From the NCBI GenBank assembly GCA_038881895.1, contig JAVZOV010000001.1, forward strand, positions 310,001 through 374,000: 64,000 nucleotides of DNA. Direction: 5' to 3'. Both the position numbers and the translations under genes were made by a program. Source of the stretch: Thermoprotei archaeon. Its GTDB lineage: Archaea > Thermoproteota > Thermoprotei > Gearchaeales > WAQG01. Position 1 is the first letter of the stretch; every line of letters starts with the position of its first letter. Below are positions 1-8,808 of the stretch, piece after piece. Below the pieces are notes generated by a model. It did not search any database. It saw only the letters and a program-made list of their open reading frames with translations, and had not been told where the DNA came from.

Positions 1-1
1 C

Positions 2-976
2 AGAAAACCTGAAAGATTAGCAATATTTAGGAAAGTGATACTTAGTGATAATCCTGAAGAAAGAAGAGAGGGAATCAAAGAACTCATACCTTTGATGAAA
101 AAAGATTTCTTAGAAATCTTTGAAATAATGGAAGGATTACCAGTCATAGTTAGACTCTTTGATCCCCCAATACACGAGTTCCTCCCAAGTGAAGACGAAC
201 TGGTAAACCAGATCGCAGAACTAAAAGCGAAAGGTGCTGATAAGACAAAAATCGCTGAGTTAGAAAGAGAACTCAGAAAAATTAGATTATTCAAAGAAGC
301 AAATCCGATGATGGGACACAGAGGGGTAAGATTAGGTGTCACAAATCCAGAGATTTATGAAGCACAAGTGACAGCAATACTAAGTGCAGCAGCTGAATTA
401 ATTAAAAGTGGTAAAAACATATTAGTCGAGATCATGGTACCACAGGTGGCAATAGCAACTGAACTCGCATACATAAAAGAGAAAGTCGTAGAACCAGTAG
501 CGAAACAAATAGAAACACAATACGGTATTAAAGTTCCATTCAAATACGGAACCATGATAGAAGTTGTTCGTGCATGCTTAACAGCAGATGAAATAGCAAA
601 AGTTGCTGATTTCTTTAGCTTTGGAACAAACGATCTTACACAAGGAGTATTCAGTTTTAGCAGGGATGATGTAGAGAACAAATTTATGCCGAAATACCTT
701 GAGGCAAAAATACTAGAAAGTGACCCATTCGAAAACATAGATGTAAGCGGTGTTGGAAAGTTAGTTGAAATTGCAGTAAAACTTGGTAGAAGTTCAAGAC
801 CAGACCTGGAAATAGGTGTCTGTGGGGAACATGGTGGTGATCCAAAAAGCATTGAATTCTTCCATAAAGCTGGATTAACGTATGTGAGCGCATCACCATA
901 CAGAATACCTGTAGCAAGATTAGTGGCAGCACACGCGGCTATAAAAGAGAAAGGCATTAAATTATCAAAATACTAA
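2..976 (+). CDS. ppdK: Pyruvate, phosphate dikinase, C-terminal part (5' end outside window)
   Basis: This is the PEP/pyruvate-binding TIM-barrel domain of PPDK, which interconverts pyruvate, ATP and phosphate with PEP, AMP and pyrophosphate. The frame is open from base 2, before the first GTG at 35, so the gene starts upstream of the window. Visible motifs are MMGHRGVRLG, EIMVP, FFSFGTNDLTQ and the catalytic cysteine in GVCGEHGGDP (Cys codon at 821-823). The FSFGTNDLTQGVFSFSRDD and CGEHGGDP forms and the helical insertion after HEFLPSEDEL are those of PPDK rather than PEP synthase. The stop is at 976 and the next gene has its own promoter, so this is probably the end of its transcription unit. 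In a thermophilic archaeon the enzyme could serve glycolysis or gluconeogenesis; direction cannot be read from sequence. Confidence 0.93.
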   Translation, partial: RKPERLAIFRKVILSDNPEERREGIKELIPLMKKDFLEIFEIMEGLPVIVRLFDPPIHEFLPSEDELVNQIAELKAKGADKTKIAELERELRKIRLFKEANPMMGHRGVRLGVTNPEIYEAQVTAILSAAAELIKSGKNILVEIMVPQVAIATELAYIKEKVVEPVAKQIETQYGIKVPFKYGTMIEVVRACLTADEIAKVADFFSFGTNDLTQGVFSFSRDDVENKFMPKYLEAKILESDPFENIDVSGVGKLVEIAVKLGRSSRPDLEIGVCGEHGGDPKSIEFFHKAGLTYVSASPYRIPVARLVAAHAAIKEKGIKLSKY

Positions 977-1061
977 ACATTGCTAATTTATATCCAAAAT
1001 TTTGCTTTTAAAAAATATAAAGATATATTCTTGTTAAACAATCTAATCATAGGTGAATTTT

Positions 1062-1670
1062 ATGGTAGAAGCTGGGATAGCAAATAGAGCACTTATTCTT
1101 ATCGATGAAGGATTTGAAGAAGTTGAATTCTTTTATCCCTATTATAGGCTTATCGAGGCAGATTTTCAGGTAGATGTAGCATCAACCGAGGCAGGAAAAA
1201 TTAAAGGTAAGCATGGTTTAGAATTTGAGGCAAAATGTCCTGCAAAAAATCTTAAAGGAATAGCGTACGATATAATAGTGATACCAGGTGGTTGGGGACC
1301 GGATCGGTTAAGACGAGACGCTGAAGTACTTAGGATAATTAAGGAGGCGTTCGAAGAATATAGAGTAATAGCAGCAATCTGCCATGGACCCCAAGTACTA
1401 ATCTCTGTAGGAATCTTAAAAAATAAAAAAGTTACCGGAGCTAGGGCAATATGGGATGATTTAAAGAATGCTGGAGCCGAAGTCGTGAATGAAGCAGTAG
1501 TCGTTGATGGGAATATAGTTACATCACGTACACCATCAGATCTTCCTTATTTCATGAAAAAAATATTGGAATTAGTAGGTAAGTATCCTAAAGTCATCGA
1601 AACCATAGAGACAGGCAAAAGAACAGCAATAGTAAGAAAACGAAAAATAACGGAACAGGTTAGCAAGTAA
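1062..1670 (+). CDS. PfpI/DJ-1 superfamily protein (protease or deglycase type)
   Basis: About 202 residues of the class I glutamine amidotransferase-like fold. The nucleophile elbow AAICHGPQVLIS carries the Cys-His pair typical of PfpI/PH1704 proteins, and an N-terminal DEGFEEVEF segment supplies the conserved acidic residue. The start is taken as ATG 1062, because AGGTGA at 1051-1056 is well placed before it; a GTG at 1053 lies inside that signal. A TATA-like AAAAATATAAA lies near 1011-1021. Compared with the usual 166-residue PfpI there is a C-terminal basic tail of about 30 residues. Members are described as intracellular proteases or protein/nucleotide deglycases; the exact activity is not settled for the family and cannot be fixed here. 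Confidence 0.85.
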   Translation: MVEAGIANRALILIDEGFEEVEFFYPYYRLIEADFQVDVASTEAGKIKGKHGLEFEAKCPAKNLKGIAYDIIVIPGGWGPDRLRRDAEVLRIIKEAFEEYRVIAAICHGPQVLISVGILKNKKVTGARAIWDDLKNAGAEVVNEAVVVDGNIVTSRTPSDLPYFMKKILELVGKYPKVIETIETGKRTAIVRKRKITEQVSK

Positions 1671-1756
1671 TTGTTGGCTCTTATCTGAAAAATCTTTTTA
1701 AATGCCAATGGTCAATGTAAACTTTTATAACTACCAAATTACATATATTATTGTGA

Positions 1757-2872
1757 GTGAGGTACTTGAAGGAAGCTGTTCTTTATAAGCCAATTGACAA
1801 TGGGATAGTTGTGTGTACTGCATGTGCTAGATACTGTAGGGTACCAAAAAACAGTGTGGGATTTTGTGGTGTTCGTTGGAATATCGATGGAAAGCTCTAC
1901 TTAATGGTTTACGGAAAAATAATAACCGCTCATATAGATCCCATAGAAAAAAAGCCTTTAGTTCATTACATGCCAGGTAGTATGGTATTCTCTATAGCTA
2001 CAACAGGTTGCAATTGGGCATGTATGTACTGCCAAAACTATGATATAAGCCAGAGAAGAATCGTCGAAGGTTTTGACATCTCACCAGAAATGATAGTTAA
2101 ATTAGCAAAAGCATACGGAGCTCATGGGCTCTCATACACTTACAATGAACCAACAATATTTGCGGAATTCGCGCACGATGTAGGCATACTTGCGCGCAAA
2201 GAAGGATTATTCAGCACGTTCGTGACAAACGGGTATCATACGCCAGAAGTAGATGCTATGTTATCAAAATTCCTTGATGCTGCAACAGTAGATTTTAAAG
2301 GTAATGCTGATGTAAAATTCCTTAGACACTATGTGACAATCCTTGATCCTGAACCAATCTTTCAATCTATATTAGAGATGAAAAGATATAATATTCACAT
2401 AGAAATTACGGATCTTGTTGTTCCAGAAATAGGTGATGACCTTAATCAAGCTCGTAAATTAGTAAAATGGATCTATGATAATCTTGGTCCAGATGTTCCA
2501 ATTCATTTTCTTAGATTTCATCCTGATTATAAACTAATGAATATACCATGGACGCCTATAGAAACACTTGAAAAGCATTATAAAATAGCTAGAGAAGAGG
2601 GATTAAAGTTTGCTTATATAGGGAATGTGCCAGGTCATCCCTTAGAGAATACTTACTGTCCTGAGTGTGGAACCCTTTTAATTAGGAGATATGGATTTGA
2701 TATTTTAGAGTGGAATCTTGACGATCAGAATCGGTGCAAAAAATGTGGCGCGAAAATACCAATAGTTGGACAATTGAATCCTTCTTACGACAAAGATCGA
2801 TTTATATACGTTCCCATGCATAGATATGCTAAATATTCACGCATTGAGACCGCTAAAGCAATAAAAAGTTAA
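1757..2872 (+). CDS. amrS: AmmeMemoRadiSam system radical SAM enzyme
   Basis: A 371-residue radical SAM protein with the cluster motif CNWACMYC (Cys85, Cys89, Cys92). Sequence around it ([19 protein letters not shown]) and the N-terminal [21 protein letters not shown] are typical of the enzyme encoded beside AMMECR1 and Memo in many archaea and bacteria, named PflA-like in older annotation. A C-terminal zinc-ribbon-like pair, CPEC and CKKC (about residues 300-340), follows the barrel. Neither AMMECR1 nor Memo is in this window, so the gene is separated from its usual partners here. The start is the GTG at 1757; a TATA-like CTTTTATAAC around 1722-1731 puts transcription close to it, suggesting a very short leader. 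Substrate is not known for certain in the family. Confidence 0.9.
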   Translation: MRYLKEAVLYKPIDNGIVVCTACARYCRVPKNSVGFCGVRWNIDGKLYLMVYGKIITAHIDPIEKKPLVHYMPGSMVFSIATTGCNWACMYCQNYDISQRRIVEGFDISPEMIVKLAKAYGAHGLSYTYNEPTIFAEFAHDVGILARKEGLFSTFVTNGYHTPEVDAMLSKFLDAATVDFKGNADVKFLRHYVTILDPEPIFQSILEMKRYNIHIEITDLVVPEIGDDLNQARKLVKWIYDNLGPDVPIHFLRFHPDYKLMNIPWTPIETLEKHYKIAREEGLKFAYIGNVPGHPLENTYCPECGTLLIRRYGFDILEWNLDDQNRCKKCGAKIPIVGQLNPSYDKDRFIYVPMHRYAKYSRIETAKAIKS

Positions 2873-2880
2873 AAGATAGT

Positions 2881-3804
2881 CTATATTTTTTCAAATTGAA
2901 ATATTGCTTTAAACTTTTGAAATATCTCGTTCAACATCTTGTTTTGATCATTCGTAGCGGCTGTTAATGGAGGCCTTACGAATGGTTTTATTTGTGGATT
3001 AAGCATATTTAAGATTAATTTTGTGATTGTTGGTATTGATAATCCGAGCTTATCAATTGCTGAAATAAATTCAATCAAGTATTTATATAATTTCATGACT
3101 AGCATAAAATCTTTATCCATATATGCTTTAAAGATGTTCGAAAGAAGACCTGGTAAATAGTTTGCAGATGCCAAAATAGCTCCATCACCACCCAACATTA
3201 AAGTAGGTACAAATAAAAGGTCAGTTCCAGAAAAGACAGAGAAATCATTTCTTATGCTTTTTATTTCAATGATAATATCTTTAATGTAATTCATATCATC
3301 CACCGTTGCTTTTATGCCTATGACATTATTTTTCTCTAAAACGAGACGCTTAATCATATTTATTGGTATATTCACACCTGTTAATGATGGTATATTGTAA
3401 AGTACTAACGATGTATCAATTTTAGATGATATTGTCATATAATGATTTAGAAGTTCATCATTTTTTATCTTGTAATAGAATGGTGGTGCTACTACTACAG
3501 TCTTTACCCCTAGATCTTTGTATACCTTCATCAATTCAATAACACCATGTGTTGTGAGATCTGTTGCACCAGCTAGAATTTGAAAATTTTCTTTAGCTGA
3601 TTCTATTGCAGTTTTCACAATTTTTATCTTTTCTTCTTTAGTAAGATGTGCAAATTCGCCTGTCGTTGATACAACGAAAGCTCCATTAACATTATTTCTC
3701 TCCAAATATTCTATCAACCATTTTATAGATTCTTCATCAACATTAAGATCATCTTTAAATGGCGTAACCATAGCGGCAAAAATTCCATTCAACATATAAA
3801 CCAC
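2881..3804 (-). CDS. DapA/NAL-family class I aldolase
   Basis: A 307-residue (beta/alpha)8 aldolase of the dihydrodipicolinate synthase/N-acetylneuraminate lyase family. The start MLNGIFAAMVTPF, the tyrosine motif YNIPSLTGVNIP and the Schiff-base lysine motif GIKAT are all visible. The segment FVVSTTGEFAHLT corresponds to the GTTGE loop of the family. Family members include DapA, 2-keto-3-deoxy-gluconate aldolase and related keto-acid lyases; the motifs do not separate these. No lysine-pathway or sugar-acid genes lie next to it. The gene reads toward amrS, only 8 bases away, so the two units converge. The first start is GTG 3804, with ATG 3795 as the alternative; a TATA-like TTTTTATAAA stands upstream near 3825. 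Confidence 0.88.
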   Translation of the reverse strand: MVYMLNGIFAAMVTPFKDDLNVDEESIKWLIEYLERNNVNGAFVVSTTGEFAHLTKEEKIKIVKTAIESAKENFQILAGATDLTTHGVIELMKVYKDLGVKTVVVAPPFYYKIKNDELLNHYMTISSKIDTSLVLYNIPSLTGVNIPINMIKRLVLEKNNVIGIKATVDDMNYIKDIIIEIKSIRNDFSVFSGTDLLFVPTLMLGGDGAILASANYLPGLLSNIFKAYMDKDFMLVMKLYKYLIEFISAIDKLGLSIPTITKLILNMLNPQIKPFVRPPLTAATNDQNKMLNEIFQKFKAIFQFEKI

Positions 3805-3897
3805 AATTATCTAGTATTTTTTCATTTATAAAAAGTTGTAATGCCACTAACTTAATGTATATGGTATAATTAAAAAATGGATAGTTGATTTTGGTAC

Positions 3898-5070
3898 TCA
3901 ATATTGGGTTCTGAGTTGAGTAGAAATGCATAGTGAATTGTTACTTTTATTCCTACTTAACCCTTCCCTCTCGATTAATTCGTTGAGGGCTCTCGGGGAG
4001 AACCCAATTCCCCGCATCTGAAGGTTCAACACCGCTATGATATTTCTATCCATTGTTAGTCCGCATTCTTCGCATCTCATTATCCTGCCCAGATAGGAAG
4101 CCATGCTTCCTGAGCAGACCGGGCAGGTTTTAGACGAGTTGGCTGGGTTAACGTATTTTACTGGTAGGTTAAGCCACTTCAGCTTGTATTCGAGCATAAA
4201 CTGGAATGTTCTTGCGTTCCACTTTGAGAGCTTTCTATTCATGTCTTTAGACTTGTTGAGGATTCGCCCCTTTACACCTTTCAGGTTTTCAAGTATTGCT
4301 CCGCAGTTCTTCTCCTTGAGCTCCCCCGCAATCTGCGTGGTTAGTTTGTGCATGAAGTCCTCGGCTCTATTCTTCTCACGTCCAGAGTACTTCTCTAATA
4401 GTCTCTTTGAGGTTAGAGGCTTAATCTTAGATAACTTTTGTATCCTCTGTCTTTTAACCTCATAAACTCTATGAATATGGTAGAGCTCTCTTAAGTCATA
4501 GCGCTTAACCTCGCCATCTATGAACGCCATCACGTTCGTTAAGTTAACGTCAAATGATGCCCACTTCTCAGCCTTCGGCTCAACCCTCTTCTTAACTGTA
4601 ATTATCAGCTCCTTCTCAGTCATAAGTAGTCCACCGACTTTATCAAAGTCTCTCGGAATCCACGAACACTTACTCAAGTCAACCTCAAGATAACGCTTAT
4701 TAGGTTCAATGCTTACCTTCAGTATGCCGTTTCTGAAGCTGAAAAGCGTGCTCTTGATGTAGACTGTCCTCTTAGTTATCTCAGGCTTACCTTCAGCTTT
4801 CCCCTTGTTATAAAGGGTTATCCAGCCCTTAACAAGTCCTACGACAGAGTTCATTGCTGAATCAACGTAGTGTTTGGAGTATTTCCACTCCCGTAGCAGT
4901 TCATCTCTAAGCTCTCTCCTATCCTTTCTATCGAATTCGAGGTGAGCCTTCTCGGAAATTTTAACGTGCGAGAAGATTGCGTCTAAAGCCTTCCGCTTAA
5001 CTTTGAAGTATTCTTCGATTAAATCCTTCGGAGCCTCTATTGGGATCCCGTAGCTCTTAACTGCCTCCAT
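3898..5070 (-). CDS. tnpB: TnpB RNA-guided nuclease, IS607 copy a
   Basis: A 390-residue TnpB, the transposon-encoded ancestor-like relative of Cas12. The RuvC residues are all present: Asp in SFDVNLTN, Glu in ILENLKG and Asp in TMDRNIIAVLN. The zinc finger CPVCSG...CEEC lies between the last two. The N-terminal helical part begins MEAVKSYGIPIEAPKDLIEEYF. Its start overlaps the end of the upstream HTH gene by 34 bases, pointing to translational coupling. The reading frame runs about 8 bases beyond the inferred right end, so the last three residues come from flanking DNA. By family knowledge it would cut DNA matching a guide read from just outside the right end. Nothing in the sequence suggests inactivation. 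Confidence 0.93.
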   Translation of the reverse strand: MEAVKSYGIPIEAPKDLIEEYFKVKRKALDAIFSHVKISEKAHLEFDRKDRRELRDELLREWKYSKHYVDSAMNSVVGLVKGWITLYNKGKAEGKPEITKRTVYIKSTLFSFRNGILKVSIEPNKRYLEVDLSKCSWIPRDFDKVGGLLMTEKELIITVKKRVEPKAEKWASFDVNLTNVMAFIDGEVKRYDLRELYHIHRVYEVKRQRIQKLSKIKPLTSKRLLEKYSGREKNRAEDFMHKLTTQIAGELKEKNCGAILENLKGVKGRILNKSKDMNRKLSKWNARTFQFMLEYKLKWLNLPVKYVNPANSSKTCPVCSGSMASYLGRIMRCEECGLTMDRNIIAVLNLQMRGIGFSPRALNELIEREGLSRNKSNNSLCISTQLRTQY

Positions 5071-5293
5071 AGCCTCTCAACTTCGCTCTTGGGATATCTC
5101 AGCTTGCCAGTTGGGAGCCTAACTGCTCTAATAATGCCTTTCCTTTGCCACTCCCAGAGAGTCTTAACTGAGATGTTGAATATCTTTGCAACATCCTTTG
5201 GTCTAAGCAGTTCTTCGTAATCTCCAGACATCGTTAAGGATAAAGCAATCAACCTCTATTTAAACCTATCCGTCTCGAAACTGCTGACAACGG
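3906..5293 (-). mobile_element. IS607-like element, copy a (HTH plus tnpB, no resolvase domain)
   Basis: Boundaries come from comparing four copies. On the minus strand the left end reads CCGTTGTCAGCAGTTTCG (5293 down), matching CCGTGGTCAGCAGTTTTG in copies at 10403 and 39539. The right end reads AACTCAGAACCC and stops at about 3906, as in the other copies. The element holds a short MerR-like HTH gene and a full-length tnpB in overlapping frames; the serine recombinase domain is absent. No terminal inverted repeats are seen, as expected for IS607. Copy a is somewhat more diverged at its left end than copies b and d, so it is probably an older insertion. Confidence 0.8.
5037..5231 (-). CDS. 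MerR-like HTH protein (resolvase N-terminal domain only), copy a
   Basis: About 64 residues forming only the MerR-like helix-turn-helix of an IS607 resolvase: LLRPKDVAKIFNISVKTLWEWQRKG followed by the wing residues RAVRLPTGKLRYPKSEVERL. It stops immediately after the HTH, where the full resolvase at 35566-36180 continues into the YARVSS catalytic domain. I chose ATG 5231 because a TTTAAATA box lies about 25-30 bases upstream inside the element end, giving a nearly leaderless transcript; the longest frame would begin at 5252. Copies b and d encode the same truncated product, so the truncation is not a private accident of this copy. It may bind the element ends or the promoter; that is inference. 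Confidence 0.8.
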   Translation of the reverse strand: MSGDYEELLRPKDVAKIFNISVKTLWEWQRKGIIRAVRLPTGKLRYPKSEVERLWRQLRATGSQ

Positions 5294-5443
5294 CTTTTAG
5301 CTGTAATCCGGTGTTAGGAATCCTCTAATATTCCGCGTTCTCATATCTATCGAAGAGATCATTACGTTAGTCTTTGAATTCAAGATGTTCATAACAATAC
5401 TATTAATTAACTTTCAAATTAATTTAATCGGAATCAATTTTAT

Positions 5444-5899
5444 TTAATCAGCAACAAACGTAGGGTGTGTTTCAAAATAGCTATGTGCACAATGTTCACA
5501 GCAAAATGTGAGAGTCTTACCTTTAATATTTATTGTGTAACCTCCCTCATAGATTTTACAACCACAATTAATACATACCTTTAATCTTGTACCTAATGCG
5601 GCATCTAAAATTGAGAAAACTCTAGAAAGTATATGTTGGGTGAGTTCATGACCACGCTGTGTAAGCTCATAAACCTTTTTCCTTCTTTTTCCCTCTTCGC
5701 GTATTATTAAGTAACCATTTTTCTCAAGCTCTATTAAAAATGGGTAAACTTGAGCAGCGCTAGGCTTTTTTCCAAGTCTCTTCTCTAACTCTTTCATTAA
5801 CTTATAGCCATGAATGGGCGATGATTCTAATGTGATAAGAATATACAACCTTACTATACCAGATATTTTAATCTCAATCTCAGAACTTTCAGCTGCCAC
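5444..5899 (-). CDS. PadR-type regulator with C-terminal TRASH metal-binding domain
   Basis: About 151 residues. Residues 1-100 form a PadR winged helix (LYILITLESSPIHGYKLMKELEKRLG, then FLIELEKNGYLI and a basic wing). The last 45 residues hold a TRASH-like metal module with CINCGC and FCCEHCAHSYFETH. TRASH domains are known in archaeal copper regulators such as CopT, where they follow an Lrp-type HTH; here the HTH is PadR. The gene lies 300 bases beyond the 3' end of copA, in the same direction, with its own promoter. Start GTG 5899 fits GAGGTG seven bases upstream; the GTG at 5908 lies inside that signal. It is the obvious candidate to control the copper genes, but this is inference from domain and position. 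Confidence 0.85.
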   Translation of the reverse strand: MAAESSEIEIKISGIVRLYILITLESSPIHGYKLMKELEKRLGKKPSAAQVYPFLIELEKNGYLIIREEGKRRKKVYELTQRGHELTQHILSRVFSILDAALGTRLKVCINCGCKIYEGGYTINIKGKTLTFCCEHCAHSYFETHPTFVAD

Positions 5900-5967
5900 T
5901 TTACACACCTCTATACATTACTGGTCTACAACATTTTTTGAGAACTAAAATTATTAGTGGTAAATAC

Positions 5968-6013
5968 ATTAGAAATACACCATTTCTAATAAACCAAGTG
6001 AACGTTATATATA
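5968..6013 (-). promoter_or_regulatory. Promoter and palindrome of the PadR-TRASH gene
   Basis: A TATA box (TATATATAA region, about 6006-6013) is followed on the minus strand by a perfect 9-base inverted repeat, ATTAGAAAT-N5-ATTTCTAAT at 5968-5990. It sits where transcription should start, about 70-85 bases before the GTG at 5899. It could be an autoregulatory operator or a leader hairpin. Its sequence differs from the copA/YHS operator. The rest of the 5900-6204 gap is AT-rich and holds nothing else I can identify. Confidence 0.5.
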
Positions 6014-6204
6014 AGCATCTCATAGCATTCACTACTTATGTATGTTATGTACAAATATCCACATAAAGTTTTCTTCTTAACTCTAAGAGACATTTCAGAG
6101 CATTAAATGATGATAAAGCTTTTTTAAAAGTATTTAAAATATTAGGATGCTTATATGTTAGTGTATAATTCTTCCTTGTTGTTAAAACATTTCATCATTT
6201 TAGT

Positions 6205-8328
6205 TCACTTGGTTCTCCTTAATATTGAAGGTTTGTATGTATTGAGTAATAATGAGTTTGATACTACAGTTATAGAGCTTAATGCCATGGCTATTGCTGC
6301 AAATATTGGGTTCAAAAGTAATCTAAGCACAGGATAAAGTGCTCCTGCAGCAACTGGTATGAGTGCTATATTATAGAAGAAAGCCCAGAACAGGTTCTCC
6401 TTGATTTTCCTGATAGTTATTTTACTAAGTTCTATTGCCATTACAACATCTCTTATATCATCTTTAATTAGTATGATTCCACCAGTTTCTTTTGCTATAT
6501 CTGTACCACTCCCAATGGCTATTCCTACATCAGCTGCAGCTAATGCTGGAGCATCATTTATTCCATCCCCAACCATAGCTACAATTTTCCCTTCATCCTT
6601 AAGTTTCTTAATCACCTTAGCTTTTTCACCAGGTAAAACCTCTGCAAGAACTCTCTGAATACCAAGTTTTTTCGCTATTGCATGGGCAGTTCTTTCATTA
6701 TCTCCAGTTAGCATAATTACTTCGATTCCCATCTTTTTAAGTTCATTTATTGCCTCAATTGTATGTTCTTTTAAAGTATCAGAGACGGCTATCATGCCTG
6801 AAATCTTTCTATCTATGGCTAATATCATCGTTGTTTTGCCTTCATTCTCAAGATTCTTTAGCATTTCTTCTATAATCTCAACATTTACTCCAAAATCCAT
6901 CATTAATTTTCTATTTCCAAGGAGTATTTCATTCCCTCTGTAAAATGCTTTTATTCCGCACCCAGGTATTGCCTCAAATGTTTCTGGGTATTCTGGATTA
7001 ATGCCTCTTTCATCTGCATATTTTGCTATAGCCTCTCCTAACGGATGTTCAGAACCTTTCTCAGCAATAGCAGCAAATTCTAGGACTTCCCTCTCTTTAA
7101 ATCCATTAAATGCTATTACATCAGTAACTGAAGGTTGACCCTTTGTGAGCGTCCCTGTCTTATCAAAAACTATTGTATTTATTTTGCATGCTTTCTCAAG
7201 ATATTCTCCACTTTTAATTAATATCCCATGTTGCGCGCCTTTACTTGCTCCAATCATTATAGCAGCGGGTGTAGCTATGCCTAAGGCGCATGGACATGCG
7301 ATAATTAATACAGCAATCATTATAGTTAGAGCTAAACCAAGAGGTAATCCAAATATAAAATACCAAAGTGCAAATGCTACTATTGCTATAGCAATAACTG
7401 CAGGTACAAAATATGAAGAAACTATATCAGCTAATCTTTGTATCGGAGTCTTTGATACAATTGCTTCTTCAACCATTTTTACAATTTGAGCTAATGTAGT
7501 CTCTGACCCGACCTTTGTTGCTTTAATTTTAAGCACACCAGTCTTATTTATAGAAGCCCCTATTACTTCATCTCCAACACTTTTTTCAACTGGTATGCTC
7601 TCACCAGTGACGATAGACTGATCAACAGAAGAATAACCATCAATTATTATACCATCAACTGGAATCTTTTCTCCAGGTTTCACAACAAGAATATCCCCGA
7701 CAGTGACATTTTCAACTGGGACTTCAACTTCCATACCATTCTTTAGAATTCTCGCCATCTTTGGCTGAAGATCAAGCAATTTCCTAATTGCTTCAGAAGC
7801 TCTTCCTTTTACGATGTGCTCCATAGTTTTACCAAGCAGAATAAACCCTATGATCAAACCGCCCTCTGTAAAGTAAACCTCCGGGCCACCTCCAGTTACT
7901 TTTGGAAGAATTCCGGGAATCCATTTTAGGCTCTGAAATGTATAGATAGTACTATAAAGCCATGCTGCTGTGGTCCCAATTGCTATTAAGCTATCCATAT
8001 TTGCTTGTTTTGCTTTTATAGCATCCCTAGTACCCAGATAGAATTTCCAACCAGCAATAAACTGAACTGGTGTTGCTAAAATAAATAACCAAAGATAGTT
8101 AGGCAGAATCCAATTAATCGGATATACGTATTCAAGAAATGCCACTAAACCACCTATTACAAGTGCAAAAATAGTCATCATTTTAAGATATTTTAGTTCT
8201 TTCTCTGGCCTAAGAAAAACATCTAGACAGTTTTGACTGCAGAAGTAATAGGTAACACCTCTCCTCTCTACTTTAAACGGTGTCTTATTTTCATCAACAT
8301 ACATACCGCATACAGGATCCTTAGCCAC
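6205..8328 (-). CDS. copA: Copper-exporting P1B-type ATPase with N-terminal TRASH/YHS domain
   Basis: A 707-residue heavy-metal P-type ATPase. Residues 1-45 are a TRASH/YHS module (KDPVCGMYV, then [12 protein letters not shown]) in place of the usual HMA domain. Then come the transmembrane helices, the actuator loop (VTGES), the metal-site CPC (Cys345-Pro-Cys347), the phosphorylation site DKTGT (Asp389), the SEHPLG motif and [10 protein letters not shown]. The last helices carry YN and [11 protein letters not shown], which with CPC mark the Cu(I) subgroup. Start is GTG 8328 with GGAGGTG seven bases upstream inside the preceding chaperone gene, which it overlaps by 8 bases. It should pump Cu(I) out of the cytoplasm, fed by the HMA protein encoded just before it. 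Confidence 0.95.
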   Translation of the reverse strand: MAKDPVCGMYVDENKTPFKVERRGVTYYFCSQNCLDVFLRPEKELKYLKMMTIFALVIGGLVAFLEYVYPINWILPNYLWLFILATPVQFIAGWKFYLGTRDAIKAKQANMDSLIAIGTTAAWLYSTIYTFQSLKWIPGILPKVTGGGPEVYFTEGGLIIGFILLGKTMEHIVKGRASEAIRKLLDLQPKMARILKNGMEVEVPVENVTVGDILVVKPGEKIPVDGIIIDGYSSVDQSIVTGESIPVEKSVGDEVIGASINKTGVLKIKATKVGSETTLAQIVKMVEEAIVSKTPIQRLADIVSSYFVPAVIAIAIVAFALWYFIFGLPLGLALTIMIAVLIIACPCALGIATPAAIMIGASKGAQHGILIKSGEYLEKACKINTIVFDKTGTLTKGQPSVTDVIAFNGFKEREVLEFAAIAEKGSEHPLGEAIAKYADERGINPEYPETFEAIPGCGIKAFYRGNEILLGNRKLMMDFGVNVEIIEEMLKNLENEGKTTMILAIDRKISGMIAVSDTLKEHTIEAINELKKMGIEVIMLTGDNERTAHAIAKKLGIQRVLAEVLPGEKAKVIKKLKDEGKIVAMVGDGINDAPALAAADVGIAIGSGTDIAKETGGIILIKDDIRDVVMAIELSKITIRKIKENLFWAFFYNIALIPVAAGALYPVLRLLLNPIFAAIAMALSSITVVSNSLLLNTYKPSILRRTK

Positions 8329-8551
8329 TTTCTACACCTCCTCTTCCTAAAAACTTAAAACCAGAATCTTCTATTACCTTTTGCACCTCATTAATATCAA
8401 CACTCTTCTCAGAATACAATATTAAAATTCCAGCAACAATGTTTAATTTCACATCGATGATACCATTTATGACTCTCAATTTTTTCATTAAAGATTGCAC
8501 ACAAGTATAACAAAATGGACCATCAATCAGTAACGTTATCCTATATAACAT
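8321..8551 (-). CDS. HMA-domain copper chaperone (CopZ-like)
   Basis: A small heavy-metal-associated domain protein of about 76 residues (beta-alpha-beta-beta-alpha-beta). The metal-binding motif is CYTC in [16 protein letters not shown], a variant of the usual MxCxxC. The long C-terminal half [11 protein letters not shown] matches the HMA ending. I take ATG 8551 as the start because GAGGG lies eight bases upstream; the first in-frame ATG is 8569. It is the first protein gene of the copper operon and overlaps copA by 8 bases. CopA has a TRASH domain instead of its own HMA, so this free domain probably supplies copper to the pump. Confidence 0.85.
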   Translation of the reverse strand: MLYRITLLIDGPFCYTCVQSLMKKLRVINGIIDVKLNIVAGILILYSEKSVDINEVQKVIEDSGFKFLGRGGVESG

Positions 8552-8565
8552 ATCAGCTTCCCTCT

Positions 8566-8646
8566 TCATACCTTATAGCATGAATATATCTTCACAGCAA
8601 AAATAATGAAAATCGTCATTAATCTTTTTAGAAATGATAACTCCAT
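8566..8646 (-). CDS. Possible 26-residue leader ORF of the copper operon
   Basis: A short frame starting at ATG 8646, hydrophobic in the middle (LMTIFIIFAV), ending in TGA that overlaps the first ATG of the HMA frame (ATGA at 8566-8569). It lies between the operator and the HMA gene, in the roughly 100-base leader. Coupling to the next gene would be possible, but no clear ribosome-binding site is seen and I have no homology support, so it may be a chance frame. Confidence 0.25.
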   Translation of the reverse strand: MELSFLKRLMTIFIIFAVKIYSCYKV

Positions 8647-8669
8647 AGACCAAATTAATGCTCACATTT

Positions 8670-8708
8670 ATCACCATATATCAAAATAGAATATGTCATA
8701 TTTAAATC
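8670..8708 (-). promoter_or_regulatory. Copper-operon promoter with palindromic operator
   Basis: A TATA box ATTTAAAT at about 8699-8706 is followed, in the direction of transcription, by an inverted repeat whose plus-strand form is ACCATAT-N11-ATATGTC (8673-8697). This covers the expected transcription start, a classic place for a repressor. The same 25-base layout, with the same TATA position, stands before the YHS gene at 10202-10226, and the match extends over about 40 bases. Two copper-type genes sharing an operator is strong evidence of a common regulator. Confidence 0.75.
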
Positions 8709-8808
8709 TATTTTACTATATTTTAAATTAACAGAAAAATAGAGCATTAATATGCATCATTGTAAGCGGACTACCGTGTAATACAGCATAAATTTTGGAT
8801 ATTTCATG

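Noticed and set aside
355-957. Long minus-strand open frame opposite PPDK
   Set aside because: Shadow of a conserved, strongly supported coding frame; its protein has no recognisable feature.
6155-6337. 60-residue plus-strand frame at the end of copA
   Set aside because: Mostly the reverse of the copA 3' end; no promoter.
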